A stretch of 26,311 nt of DNA from Nanobdellati archaeon (lineage in GTDB: Archaea > B1Sed10-29 > WALL01 > WAMD01), in NCBI GenBank assembly GCA_015522495.1, contig WAMD01000004.1, positions 1 through 26,311 of the forward strand, written 5' to 3'. Within the stretch, counting starts at the first letter, position 1; the number at the start of each line of letters is the position of its first letter. The position numbers and the translations under genes were made by a program. Below the pieces are notes generated by a model, which worked only from the letters and a program-made list of their open reading frames with translations, ran no database searches and was not told the DNA's origin. Below, piece after piece: positions 7,494-12,971 of this stretch.

Positions 7494-8068
7494 TTTCCTT
7501 TCCTCTTATTGGATCTCAAACTCGGTCTTATTTTCTCCGCACCTTTACCTTTGCTCCTCAGTCCTCTTCCTTTCTTTCCTGCAGATGTCAATCCCCTGTG
7601 CACTCTTCCCTTTATACCAAGGACCCAATTCACGTTTTTATCATTCTTTATTGCCGGATGATTCGGATCAACCATTATAACCTCATACCAATAATTCTGA
7701 CCATCCTCTGCTATATAATATGAATTCAAAACTTCAAGATTTGGAAACTTCCTAGCTACTCTTTCCTCTGCTATCCACTGTATGCTCTTCTTCCTTTTTT
7801 TCTTTAAAACACCCATCCTGCTTGGCTTTCTCCCCTTGTTTGGCCTTTCATGCTTACCTGAGGTCCTCCTAACTCTAATTCTAGCAACTACAAATCCTTG
7901 TTTGGCCTTCCAGCCAAGGTTCCTAGCCCTAGCAACATTCGTGGGTTTTTCCAGTCTAACTATGACTGGTTCCTTTCTCCAGTTCATCAACCTTTCCTTC
8001 AGTTCTTGGCTTCTCTCAGAGTAAGCCTTCTGGAACGACTTTTGTATGTACTTATATGCACTAGCCAT
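7490..8068 (-). CDS. rpl15e: Ribosomal protein eL15 (L15e)
   Basis: This is a 192-residue, very basic large-subunit protein. It begins ASAYKYIQKSFQKAY and contains NVARARNLGWKAKQGFVVARIRVRRTSGKHERPNKGR (about 45-81), a family signature. It ends in KGKGAEKIRPSLRSNKRKGK, an extended rRNA-binding tail. It is the first gene of the superoperon, preceded by a strong GGAGG ribosome binding site 7 bases before the ATG. Ahead of that is a long, structured GC-rich leader that may regulate it. Confidence 0.97.
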   Translation of the reverse strand: MASAYKYIQKSFQKAYSERSQELKERLMNWRKEPVIVRLEKPTNVARARNLGWKAKQGFVVARIRVRRTSGKHERPNKGRKPSRMGVLKKKRKKSIQWIAEERVARKFPNLEVLNSYYIAEDGQNYWYEVIMVDPNHPAIKNDKNVNWVLGIKGRVHRGLTSAGKKGRGLRSKGKGAEKIRPSLRSNKRKGK

Positions 8069-8075
8069 CTAAATT

Positions 8076-8080
8076 CCTCC
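8076..8080 (-). promoter_or_regulatory. Ribosome binding site of eL15
   Basis: GGAGG on the minus strand lies 7 bases before the eL15 ATG. It directly follows a duplicated 11-base element (8082-8092 and 8098-8108), the first copy of which ends 1 base away. Confidence 0.7.
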
Positions 8081-8081
8081 T

Positions 8082-8108
8082 TAACTTATGGTATTCCTAA
8101 CTTATGGT
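8082..8108. repeat. Short direct repeat in the eL15 leader
   Basis: The 11-mer taacttatggt occurs at 8082-8092 and again at 8098-8108, a 16-base period. The outer copy supplies the 3' arm of the leader's closing helix. The inner copy abuts the ribosome binding site and could pair with the same 5' arm through one G-U pair. Confidence 0.75.
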
Positions 8109-8216
8109 GTTCTGGCAATAAGGGGCCACGCCCCCCTTATCAACCCTCCGGACCAGGTAGGGGCCACGCCCCCCACTTGAACCGGGCAGGGAAAAGCCCA
8201 TCGCCAACATTCACCA
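8105..8216 (-). ncRNA. Structured leader RNA of the eL15/exosome operon (candidate regulatory RNA)
   Basis: This GC-rich block stands out from its AT-rich surroundings and lies inside the predicted 5' leader. Reading the minus strand by eye, pairings nest as a multibranch fold. The closing helix TGGTG/CACCA is 8216-8212 with 8109-8105. An inner helix TGGC/GCCA is 8206-8203 with 8116-8113. Enclosed hairpins are GGGC/GCCC (8199-8196 with 8187-8184), a GGGG/CCCC hairpin (8174-8171 with 8163-8160), and an 8-bp hairpin ATAAGGGG/CCCCTTAT (8140-8133 with 8125-8118). The last two share an identical 16-base sequence and the same 7-base loop GGCGTGG. No tRNA, SRP RNA or RNase P RNA consensus fits. Control of the operon by a ribosomal protein is inference. 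Confidence 0.55.
8121..8174. repeat. Duplicated 16-bp GC-rich hairpin element
   Basis: The 16-mer aggggccacgcccccc occurs at 8121-8136 and again at 8159-8174, identical and in the same orientation. Each copy forms a GGGG/CCCC stem with the same 7-base loop on the minus-strand transcript. Confidence 0.9.
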
Positions 8217-8245
8217 CTACGAAAACGGTAGATTATTAGTAAAAT

Positions 8246-8255
8246 CGTTTAAAAA
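8246..8255 (-). promoter_or_regulatory. TATA box of the eL15/exosome superoperon
   Basis: The minus strand reads TTTTTAAACG, a textbook archaeal TATA element. Initiation about 26 bases downstream (near 8224) would give a leader of about 150 bases before the eL15 ATG, long for an archaeal mRNA. No comparably convincing TATA box was noticed inside the superoperon, whose genes overlap or lie within about 20 bases of each other. Confidence 0.7.
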
Positions 8256-8273
8256 GCTTTCCATAATCATCTA

Positions 8274-8293
8274 AATAACCGCACGCAGTTATT
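8274..8293 (-). terminator. Hairpin across the stop codon of the NifX-like gene
   Basis: On the minus strand AATAACTG pairs with CGGTTATT around a CGTG loop (8 bp, one G-U pair). The TAA stop of the NifX-like gene lies within the 5' arm. The following sequence is only mildly T-rich, so it may be a terminator or an mRNA 3' end stabiliser. It separates the rfcL operon from the eL15 promoter. Confidence 0.4.
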
Positions 8294-9137
8294 CATGGAC
8301 CCCAGGTATATCACTATTTTCCAAAGCTTTTACTGTCTCATACAACCAGTCATTGAATTCCTTAAGCTTGTCCTTTATGCTGGTGAGATCTTCCTCGTTC
8401 TCAGAGACAAGGTGCGCAAATTGTTTTATGTTATCTACAACGCTTGGATCTATCTCACCTTCCCATACACTATCCCAAACTATCCCTTCTACCACATCCT
8501 TACCATTGACTATCCACCATCTCTGATCCTCAATTTTCAACAATCTGCTCCCAATAAAATGCAGAGTCTTATACCTAGCTTCCGGATCACCAAGCTGTTC
8601 GACATTTATGCTACTAATAGGCCTTTGAAGGAGAAGTCTAGGTCCTGTTCTAGTCCCATCAAATGAAAGAAATTTATCATCAGAGAGTTTAACAGATAAA
8701 AATACTTCATCACCAGGTGCTAGGTCTAAATAGAAATTCATTCTCTTTTCTCTTGCTCTCTCAAGGGCCTTTCTTGCCTTCTCCTCCTTCTCTTTCCTAT
8801 CTTCTATATCGCGCTCCATTTCTGTCAGTTTTGGTTTTAGCCTATCTAACGCTGACGACACCGTTCCATTAAACCCATCAAATACCCCTACACCTAAATT
8901 TTCAAACAATTCTTTCGCTTTTTCCCCCATTGAAGAAACAACGACTATATCAACTCGTGCATCGTGTAAAAATTCAGGATATGCCCCATATGCATGATCT
9001 GGTGTGTTTAATGCCTTTACTAGTTTCGCATTACCTGAGTTAAATTCCACTATCAGAAACTGACTAGCCCGGCCAAAGTGCTTTGATATTTTAGAGTTTA
9101 ATCCCTTGATACTATCAACAGGGAACGCTATTCTCAT
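8289..9137 (-). CDS. NifX/NifB-like domain fused to coiled coil and uncharacterised C-terminal domain
   Basis: This is a 282-residue protein of mixed architecture. Residues 1-100 resemble the dinitrogenase iron-molybdenum cofactor-binding family (NifX/NifY/MTH1175 type): MRIAFPVDS, KHFGRASQF, and VVSSMGEKAKELFENLGVGVFDG. Residues about 100-132 form a charged helix (Glu/Lys/Arg-rich, probable coiled coil). Residues 133-282 form a domain I do not recognise, with IEDQRWWIVNGKDVVEGIVWDSVW in its centre. Stand-alone archaeal members are only about 110-130 residues and bind metal clusters. The gene overlaps the rfcL stop by 4 bases (ATGA), so the two are co-translated. No nitrogenase gene is nearby. 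A role in Fe-S or metal sensing linked to replication would be speculation. Confidence 0.65.
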   Translation of the reverse strand: MRIAFPVDSIKGLNSKISKHFGRASQFLIVEFNSGNAKLVKALNTPDHAYGAYPEFLHDARVDIVVVSSMGEKAKELFENLGVGVFDGFNGTVSSALDRLKPKLTEMERDIEDRKEKEEKARKALERAREKRMNFYLDLAPGDEVFLSVKLSDDKFLSFDGTRTGPRLLLQRPISSINVEQLGDPEARYKTLHFIGSRLLKIEDQRWWIVNGKDVVEGIVWDSVWEGEIDPSVVDNIKQFAHLVSENEEDLTSIKDKLKEFNDWLYETVKALENSDIPGVHE

Positions 9138-10336
9138 AACAATAACACCTTTGTTTCCTCGTCATCAAGTTCATAGTGCTCCCTAAAACTCTCCCGAACG
9201 TCCTTTGATTTTTTAGCCATCTCGGAAAGGTATGGTAGGTATTCGTGTATAACTTCATTTGGCGATGCATGTATCCTCTCCCCTATCTTTTTGGCTAAAG
9301 AGTGACGAACAGTTCGAATCTTCTTCGTCTTAGACAATAACTTAATGAAAGATGGAAATTGATATCCAGTGAACTTGTGGTATGGTTTTTCTTTTGATAA
9401 TGCCACACCCCCAGTCATAAAGTCTAAAGCATATGACATCAAACCCCAATTCTGTCTCCTTATAATTCTACCAAAAAAGACATCAGACCTAGCCAGCCAG
9501 TAGTATGCATTAGCTACCTCTCGTGGTCTCTCATACTCTCTTGGAATATTCTCATCTATCCATGCTTTTATTATATCTGGAGTCTCATCCAAACCCATTA
9601 TAGCTTGCCTCGCCTTCAAAAACTCCTCTGTCTTAAACAATGTCCTCAGAGCATTAAACATGTCTTCCTTTCTATCTCTCCCGCCTATAACATTTAACGA
9701 TTCTTCTTCAATAGAAGTTTCACCCTCTGCCAAAGCTTCAAAATCGTTTATTGCAGATTTTAAATCTCCGTGGCATGAGTGTGCAATCTTTGTGAGCACA
9801 TCATCTGAGACCCTCACTTTTTCTTCTCTAGCTATCTTACCGAGCACTGCTTTTACAGTAAGTGGATTAACTCTTTTCATCTTCACTATCTCGACATACG
9901 GCTTTAATGCCCTAATAGATACGGCGTATGAATCGTTTGCAGTCATTATAATTGGAAATGATGATTTCTTTATTACGTCAACCAATGCAGATGTCCCTCC
10001 CCTGTCGTTGGACGACATTCCATCAACTTCATCTATGAGTATGAGACGTGGCTTACTTGTCAAAGACCCATACAAGCTTCCAAGCCCGGCCACTCTTTCT
10101 ACTGCTTTTTTACTTCTGGTATCGCTGGCATTCATTTCCAAAACATCTACATCAAATGTCCTGGCTAGAGCCAATGCTAGTGTAGTCTTACCTATACCTG
10201 GAGGGCCCACTAGAAGCAATGCCTTGTTACCAGGCTTCCATGATTGATACCACCCAAGCACTCTTTTTACTGCCGTTGGATTGCCTGCGAACTCTTTTAT
10301 ACGCTTTGGTTGGTACTTCACAGTCCAAGGAACCAT
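9134..10336 (-). CDS. rfcL: Replication factor C large subunit
   Basis: This is the clamp-loader large subunit, an AAA+ ATPase that opens the PCNA ring. The start VPWTVKYQPKRIKEFAGN is typical of RfcL. Walker A is GPPGIGKTT (44-52), Walker B LILIDEVDG (98-106), and sensor 1 lies in IIMTANDSY. The start at 10336 (400 residues) is preferred over the upstream ATG at 10375, because a TATA-like CTTTTTATCC lies about 27 bases before 10336, implying a leaderless mRNA. Archaeal RfcL is often about 450-500 residues; this one is shorter and ends YELDDEETKVLLL without an obvious PCNA-interaction (PIP) motif. The small subunit is not in the window. Confidence 0.92.
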   Translation of the reverse strand: MVPWTVKYQPKRIKEFAGNPTAVKRVLGWYQSWKPGNKALLLVGPPGIGKTTLALALARTFDVDVLEMNASDTRSKKAVERVAGLGSLYGSLTSKPRLILIDEVDGMSSNDRGGTSALVDVIKKSSFPIIMTANDSYAVSIRALKPYVEIVKMKRVNPLTVKAVLGKIAREEKVRVSDDVLTKIAHSCHGDLKSAINDFEALAEGETSIEEESLNVIGGRDRKEDMFNALRTLFKTEEFLKARQAIMGLDETPDIIKAWIDENIPREYERPREVANAYYWLARSDVFFGRIIRRQNWGLMSYALDFMTGGVALSKEKPYHKFTGYQFPSFIKLLSKTKKIRTVRHSLAKKIGERIHASPNEVIHEYLPYLSEMAKKSKDVRESFREHYELDDEETKVLLL

Positions 10337-10358
10337 CAGTAAATTGGTGAAAAAAAGG

Positions 10359-10368
10359 GATAAAAAGG
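10359..10368 (-). promoter_or_regulatory. TATA box of rfcL (leaderless)
   Basis: The minus strand reads CTTTTTATCC, centred about 27 bases before the ATG at 10336. This predicts initiation at or next to the start codon. The remaining part of the gap to uL16 holds a repeated ATTAAGC (10378-10394) and nothing else that I can name. Confidence 0.55.
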
Positions 10369-10427
10369 TTAGCATGGATTAAGCGAATTAAGCCCAACTT
10401 GCCAACAACAAAATCAAATCTAGAAAG

Positions 10428-10437
10428 GTTTTTAAAC
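10428..10437 (+). promoter_or_regulatory. TATA box of the uL16-dph2 operon
   Basis: The plus strand reads GTTTTTAAAC, preceded by a purine-rich AGAAAG that could act as a BRE. Initiation is expected near 10460, giving a leader of about 37 bases that contains GGAGGT at 10484-10489 ahead of the ATG at 10497. Confidence 0.7.
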
Positions 10438-10496
10438 GATAAGAGCAATAACCTTATGCTTTTTTAGAGCCATTCAACAACAAGGAGGTATTAGAA

Positions 10497-11048
10497 ATGG
10501 GACTAAGACCAGCTAGATGCTACAGAAAGCTTGACAGGCCATATACTCGAACTGCAAAAAGATCTGCAGAAAAGGCTTACGTCAGAGGAGTTCCAGATCC
10601 TAGGATAAGATTGTTTGACATGGGTAATCCTAAGGGTAAATATACATATGAGATAGACCTTATAACGAAACAGCCTGTTCAGATAAGACACAACGCTCTA
10701 GAATCTGTAAGAATATTTGTAAATAAAAAACTGGACACTCAAATTGGAAAAGAAAATTACTGGTTGAAGATAAGGGTATACCCTCACCACGTTCTAAGGG
10801 AGAACGCGCTTCTAACTGGTGCTGGGGCAGATAGGCTTCAAACGGGTATGAAACACGCATTCGGGAGACCAATAGGGAAAGCAGCTAGAGTAAAAAGGGG
10901 TGCTACAATACTAAGTGTTAGAGTTAAAGACAAAACCTCCCTTGGCAAAGCAAAAGCCATTATAAAAGCAGTGACTCCGAAGCTTCCGCTAAAATACAAA
11001 ACAGAGGTAGTTAAACTTGCTGCCCGGCCAAGTAGTCAAGCGGCTTGA
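10497..11048 (+). CDS. rpl10e: Ribosomal protein uL16 (L10e)
   Basis: This is a 183-residue large-subunit protein that sits near the A-site tRNA. The start GLRPARCYRKLDRPYTR and the central block NYWLKIRVYPHHVLRENALLTGAGADRLQTGM are diagnostic of archaeal L10e/uL16. GRPIGKAARVKRGATILSV then marks the loop region. A perfect GGAGGT ribosome binding site lies 7 bases ahead of the ATG. Its last 32 bases overlap dph2. Pairing with a diphthamide gene suggests a translation-elongation theme; that is context, not proof. Confidence 0.97.
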   Translation: MGLRPARCYRKLDRPYTRTAKRSAEKAYVRGVPDPRIRLFDMGNPKGKYTYEIDLITKQPVQIRHNALESVRIFVNKKLDTQIGKENYWLKIRVYPHHVLRENALLTGAGADRLQTGMKHAFGRPIGKAARVKRGATILSVRVKDKTSLGKAKAIIKAVTPKLPLKYKTEVVKLAARPSSQAA

Positions 11049-11913
11049 GGAAAAATCTAGAGAACTAGGGACTAGGAAAGTGCTAGTCCAACTGCCAGAT
11101 GGTTTGAAGCCCAAATGTCTTGAGATTACCAAAGAACTGGAAAATCTAGGCTTTGACCCTGTAATATCTGGCGAGTCCAATTTTGGTGGATGCGATCTAA
11201 GGTTTTTGGATAATGCAATAACATTACATGTCGGCCATTCTGAGTTCTTAAAAGATAATAGAGTTGTATACTGGGAATACAGAGTAAGCGTCGATCCAAC
11301 TGACGCACTGGAAAAGGCCTTGCCAAAAATAGCAGAAAAAACAATCTGCCTAGTAACAACTGTACAACACCTAGATTACCTTGATGTAGCTAGAAAACTT
11401 ATTGAAAAATGTGAAAAAAATGTTATCACCAAGAAAGGAAAAGGATATCCTGGGCAAGTATTAGGATGTGATGCTGGTGCGGTTGGAGAATGTGATGCCG
11501 TAATATTCATAGGATCCGGCGTGTTCCATGCTCAGTTCGTAGCATTAAAAACTGGTAAGAAAGTATACGCAATCGATCCCTACACGAGAGAAATGCAAAA
11601 AGTAAGCGGTGAGAAACTAGCAAACGAAAGATACATTAGAATAGAAAAGGGGAGAGATGCAAAAAGGATAGGAGTTGTGGTTAGCTCAAAACCTGGGCAA
11701 GGTAATATGGGGTTGGGAAAAACAATTGTGAAAAAGCTTAGGAGCAAAGGGAAAGAGACTGCCATAATATTAATGGATGATATAACACCATACAAATTAG
11801 ATAACCTCAACCTCGATGCATATGTTATAATAGCATGTCCTAGACTAGTCATAGACGACTGGAAAAATTTCAGGCAGCCAATACTATTACCAGATGAAGC
11901 ATTAGAACTATAA
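11017..11913 (+). CDS. dph2: Diphthamide biosynthesis radical enzyme Dph2
   Basis: This is a 298-residue archaeal Dph2, the 4Fe-4S enzyme that transfers the 3-amino-3-carboxypropyl group of SAM to a histidine of elongation factor 2. The three widely spaced cluster cysteines are visible: C59 in NFGGCD, C151 in LGCDAG and C274 in IIACPR. The N-terminus VLVQLPDGLK is also typical. The start is a TTG: an in-frame stop lies at 11008-11010, and GAGGT at 11004-11008 is correctly spaced before the TTG at 11017. The gene overlaps uL16 by 32 bases and ends 23 bases before the convergent GTPase. Confidence 0.93.
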   Translation: MLPGQVVKRLEEKSRELGTRKVLVQLPDGLKPKCLEITKELENLGFDPVISGESNFGGCDLRFLDNAITLHVGHSEFLKDNRVVYWEYRVSVDPTDALEKALPKIAEKTICLVTTVQHLDYLDVARKLIEKCEKNVITKKGKGYPGQVLGCDAGAVGECDAVIFIGSGVFHAQFVALKTGKKVYAIDPYTREMQKVSGEKLANERYIRIEKGRDAKRIGVVVSSKPGQGNMGLGKTIVKKLRSKGKETAIILMDDITPYKLDNLNLDAYVIIACPRLVIDDWKNFRQPILLPDEALEL

Positions 11914-11932
11914 ACTGGCGATCAGAACCAGT
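11914..11932. terminator. Hairpin between convergent dph2 and GTPase genes
   Basis: ACTGG (11914-11918) pairs with CCAGT (11928-11932) around a 9-base loop, filling nearly the whole 23-base space between the two convergent stop codons. It lacks a T-run on either side, so a termination role is a guess from placement. Confidence 0.3.
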
Positions 11933-11936
11933 GGCG

Positions 11937-12683
11937 CTAATACTTGAGTTTTCCTCTCTGCCAGTCAAGTATGAGCCTTCTAGCCGCTCTGTCTGTATCT
12001 GGGGTTCCTCCTTTTTTTAGCATATTCCATTTCATAGCTAATTCTTCTAGCATTTGTTCTGGGCCACCGCTATCGATCTTATAATGCTCTGTAATAACCT
12101 CCCTTGGAAGCGACTGCATTAATTCATATGCTGCAAGTTCTGGGTCTTTTAGTTTTGTGATATCATACGCTCCTTTCAAAGCTAACCTCACATCACTCTC
12201 CTCCCTAGGTATGATCCCAGGTGTATCTAAAAGTCTAATTTTCCTAGAGACACGAACCCACTGCTTTCCTCTAGTAAACCCAGCAGTTGGTGAAGTCCTA
12301 GCTGATGCCTTTCCTTTTAACAGTGATATAACGCTAGACTTTCCAACATTTGCATATCCAATGACAACAGATTGTATCTTTTCTAAACCCTTTTTATCTG
12401 CAATGAACCTCAGTGCGTTTCTCAGTATCTTACTCCCCCATCTCCTTCTGGCTGAAAACAAGACCACGGTGTACCCCATCTTTTCTAGGCTTTTCTTGAT
12501 TTTCTCACATTTAGACCTAGATACCAGGTCACACTTGTTTATAACTAAAATCAACGTCTTCCCCAGCTCATCGGCAACTTCCTCTAGCTTTCTAGACCTA
12601 GTTTCATTAACGAATCTAGCGTCGATAACTTCTATAACTACATCTGCCTCTTCTATCATACCTTTAATCTGGACCCAGTTCAT
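11937..12683 (-). CDS. Circularly permuted GTPase (YlqF/RbgA-like, COG1161)
   Basis: This is a 248-residue GTPase with permuted motif order: G4 NKCD (49-52), G5 SA (77-78), then G1 GYANVGKSS (109-117), G2 in TAGFTRGKQ, and G3 DTPG (153-156). That order defines the YlqF/YawG family, whose members help assemble ribosomal subunits. The C-terminal 90 residues are helical (MLEELAMKWNMLKKGG). I take the ATG at 12683 because the longer frame would read through the divergent gene and begins with sequence unlike any GTPase. A TATA-like TTATTAAT lies about 27 bases upstream, so the mRNA is probably leaderless. Confidence 0.9.
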   Translation of the reverse strand: MNWVQIKGMIEEADVVIEVIDARFVNETRSRKLEEVADELGKTLILVINKCDLVSRSKCEKIKKSLEKMGYTVVLFSARRRWGSKILRNALRFIADKKGLEKIQSVVIGYANVGKSSVISLLKGKASARTSPTAGFTRGKQWVRVSRKIRLLDTPGIIPREESDVRLALKGAYDITKLKDPELAAYELMQSLPREVITEHYKIDSGGPEQMLEELAMKWNMLKKGGTPDTDRAARRLILDWQRGKLKY

Positions 12684-12689
12684 AGCTAG

Positions 12690-12697
12690 GTTTATAT
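12690..12697 (+). promoter_or_regulatory. TATA box of the sulfur carrier gene (leaderless)
   Basis: The plus strand reads TTTATATG, centred about 27 bases before the ATG at 12721. The promoter is interleaved with the oppositely oriented GTPase promoter at 12706-12713. Confidence 0.5.
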
Positions 12698-12705
12698 GAA
12701 ACCTG

Positions 12706-12713
12706 ATTAATAA
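12706..12713 (-). promoter_or_regulatory. TATA-like box of the permuted GTPase
   Basis: The minus strand reads TTATTAAT about 27 bases before the ATG at 12683. It lies downstream of the opposing TATA box, so the two promoters occupy the same DNA. Confidence 0.4.
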
Positions 12714-12720
12714 TTCTTTG

Positions 12721-12939
12721 ATGGCATCCAAACTCAACAAGTACATAGTGATAAGACACGGGCGCAAAGGAACTAAGAGATTTAAAAAGCACAGACTCAA
12801 CGTTAGTGATATCCTGCTGGCATTTGGGGAAAACTTTGAGAGTGCGATAGTGTTAATAAATGGTGTTCCAGCCACTAGTGACAAATCTGCAAAACCGGGA
12901 GATAGAGTATATATAATGCCTACATGCGCTGGAACCTAG
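12721..12939 (+). CDS. ThiS/MoaD-like ubiquitin-fold sulfur carrier with atypical Gly-Thr C-terminus
   Basis: This is a 72-residue beta-grasp protein. It ends INGVPATSDKSAKPGDRVYIMPTCAGT; the N-G-x-P turn, the GDRVYIMP strand and the tiny tail are typical of ThiS, MoaD, TtuB and SAMP carriers. These are normally thiocarboxylated on a C-terminal Gly-Gly, but here the codons are GCT GGA ACC TAG, giving Ala-Gly-Thr. The start ATG at 12721 (not the TTG just before it) fits a leaderless mRNA from the TATA box at 12690. The tRNA thiolase gene follows 32 bases later, so this is most likely its sulfur donor. An Arg/Lys-rich segment near residues 11-26 is unusual. Confidence 0.75.
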   Translation: MASKLNKYIVIRHGRKGTKRFKKHRLNVSDILLAFGENFESAIVLINGVPATSDKSAKPGDRVYIMPTCAGT

Positions 12940-12971
12940 TATGTCAGTGCATATTGTATTGGTGGAAACAA

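Noticed and set aside
8105..8216. GC-rich block upstream of eL15 as a tRNA, SRP RNA or RNase P RNA gene
   Set aside because: A GGTTCAAG stretch resembles a tRNA T-arm, but there is no acceptor stem, anticodon arm or CCA end at the right spacing. Conserved SRP domain and RNase P core motifs are also missing.
10337..10375. Longer N-terminus for the RFC large subunit
   Set aside because: It would start upstream of the TATA box, and homologues begin at VPWTVKYQPK.
10439..10466. Hairpin ATAAG/CTTAT followed by a T-run upstream of uL16, as a terminator or attenuator
   Set aside because: Only 5 bp with a 9-base loop, and it spans the predicted transcription start, so most of it would not be transcribed.
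12684..12884. Longer N-terminus (315 residues) for the permuted GTPase
   Set aside because: The extra 67 residues are antisense to the sulfur carrier gene, do not look like a GTPase, and lie upstream of the predicted promoter.
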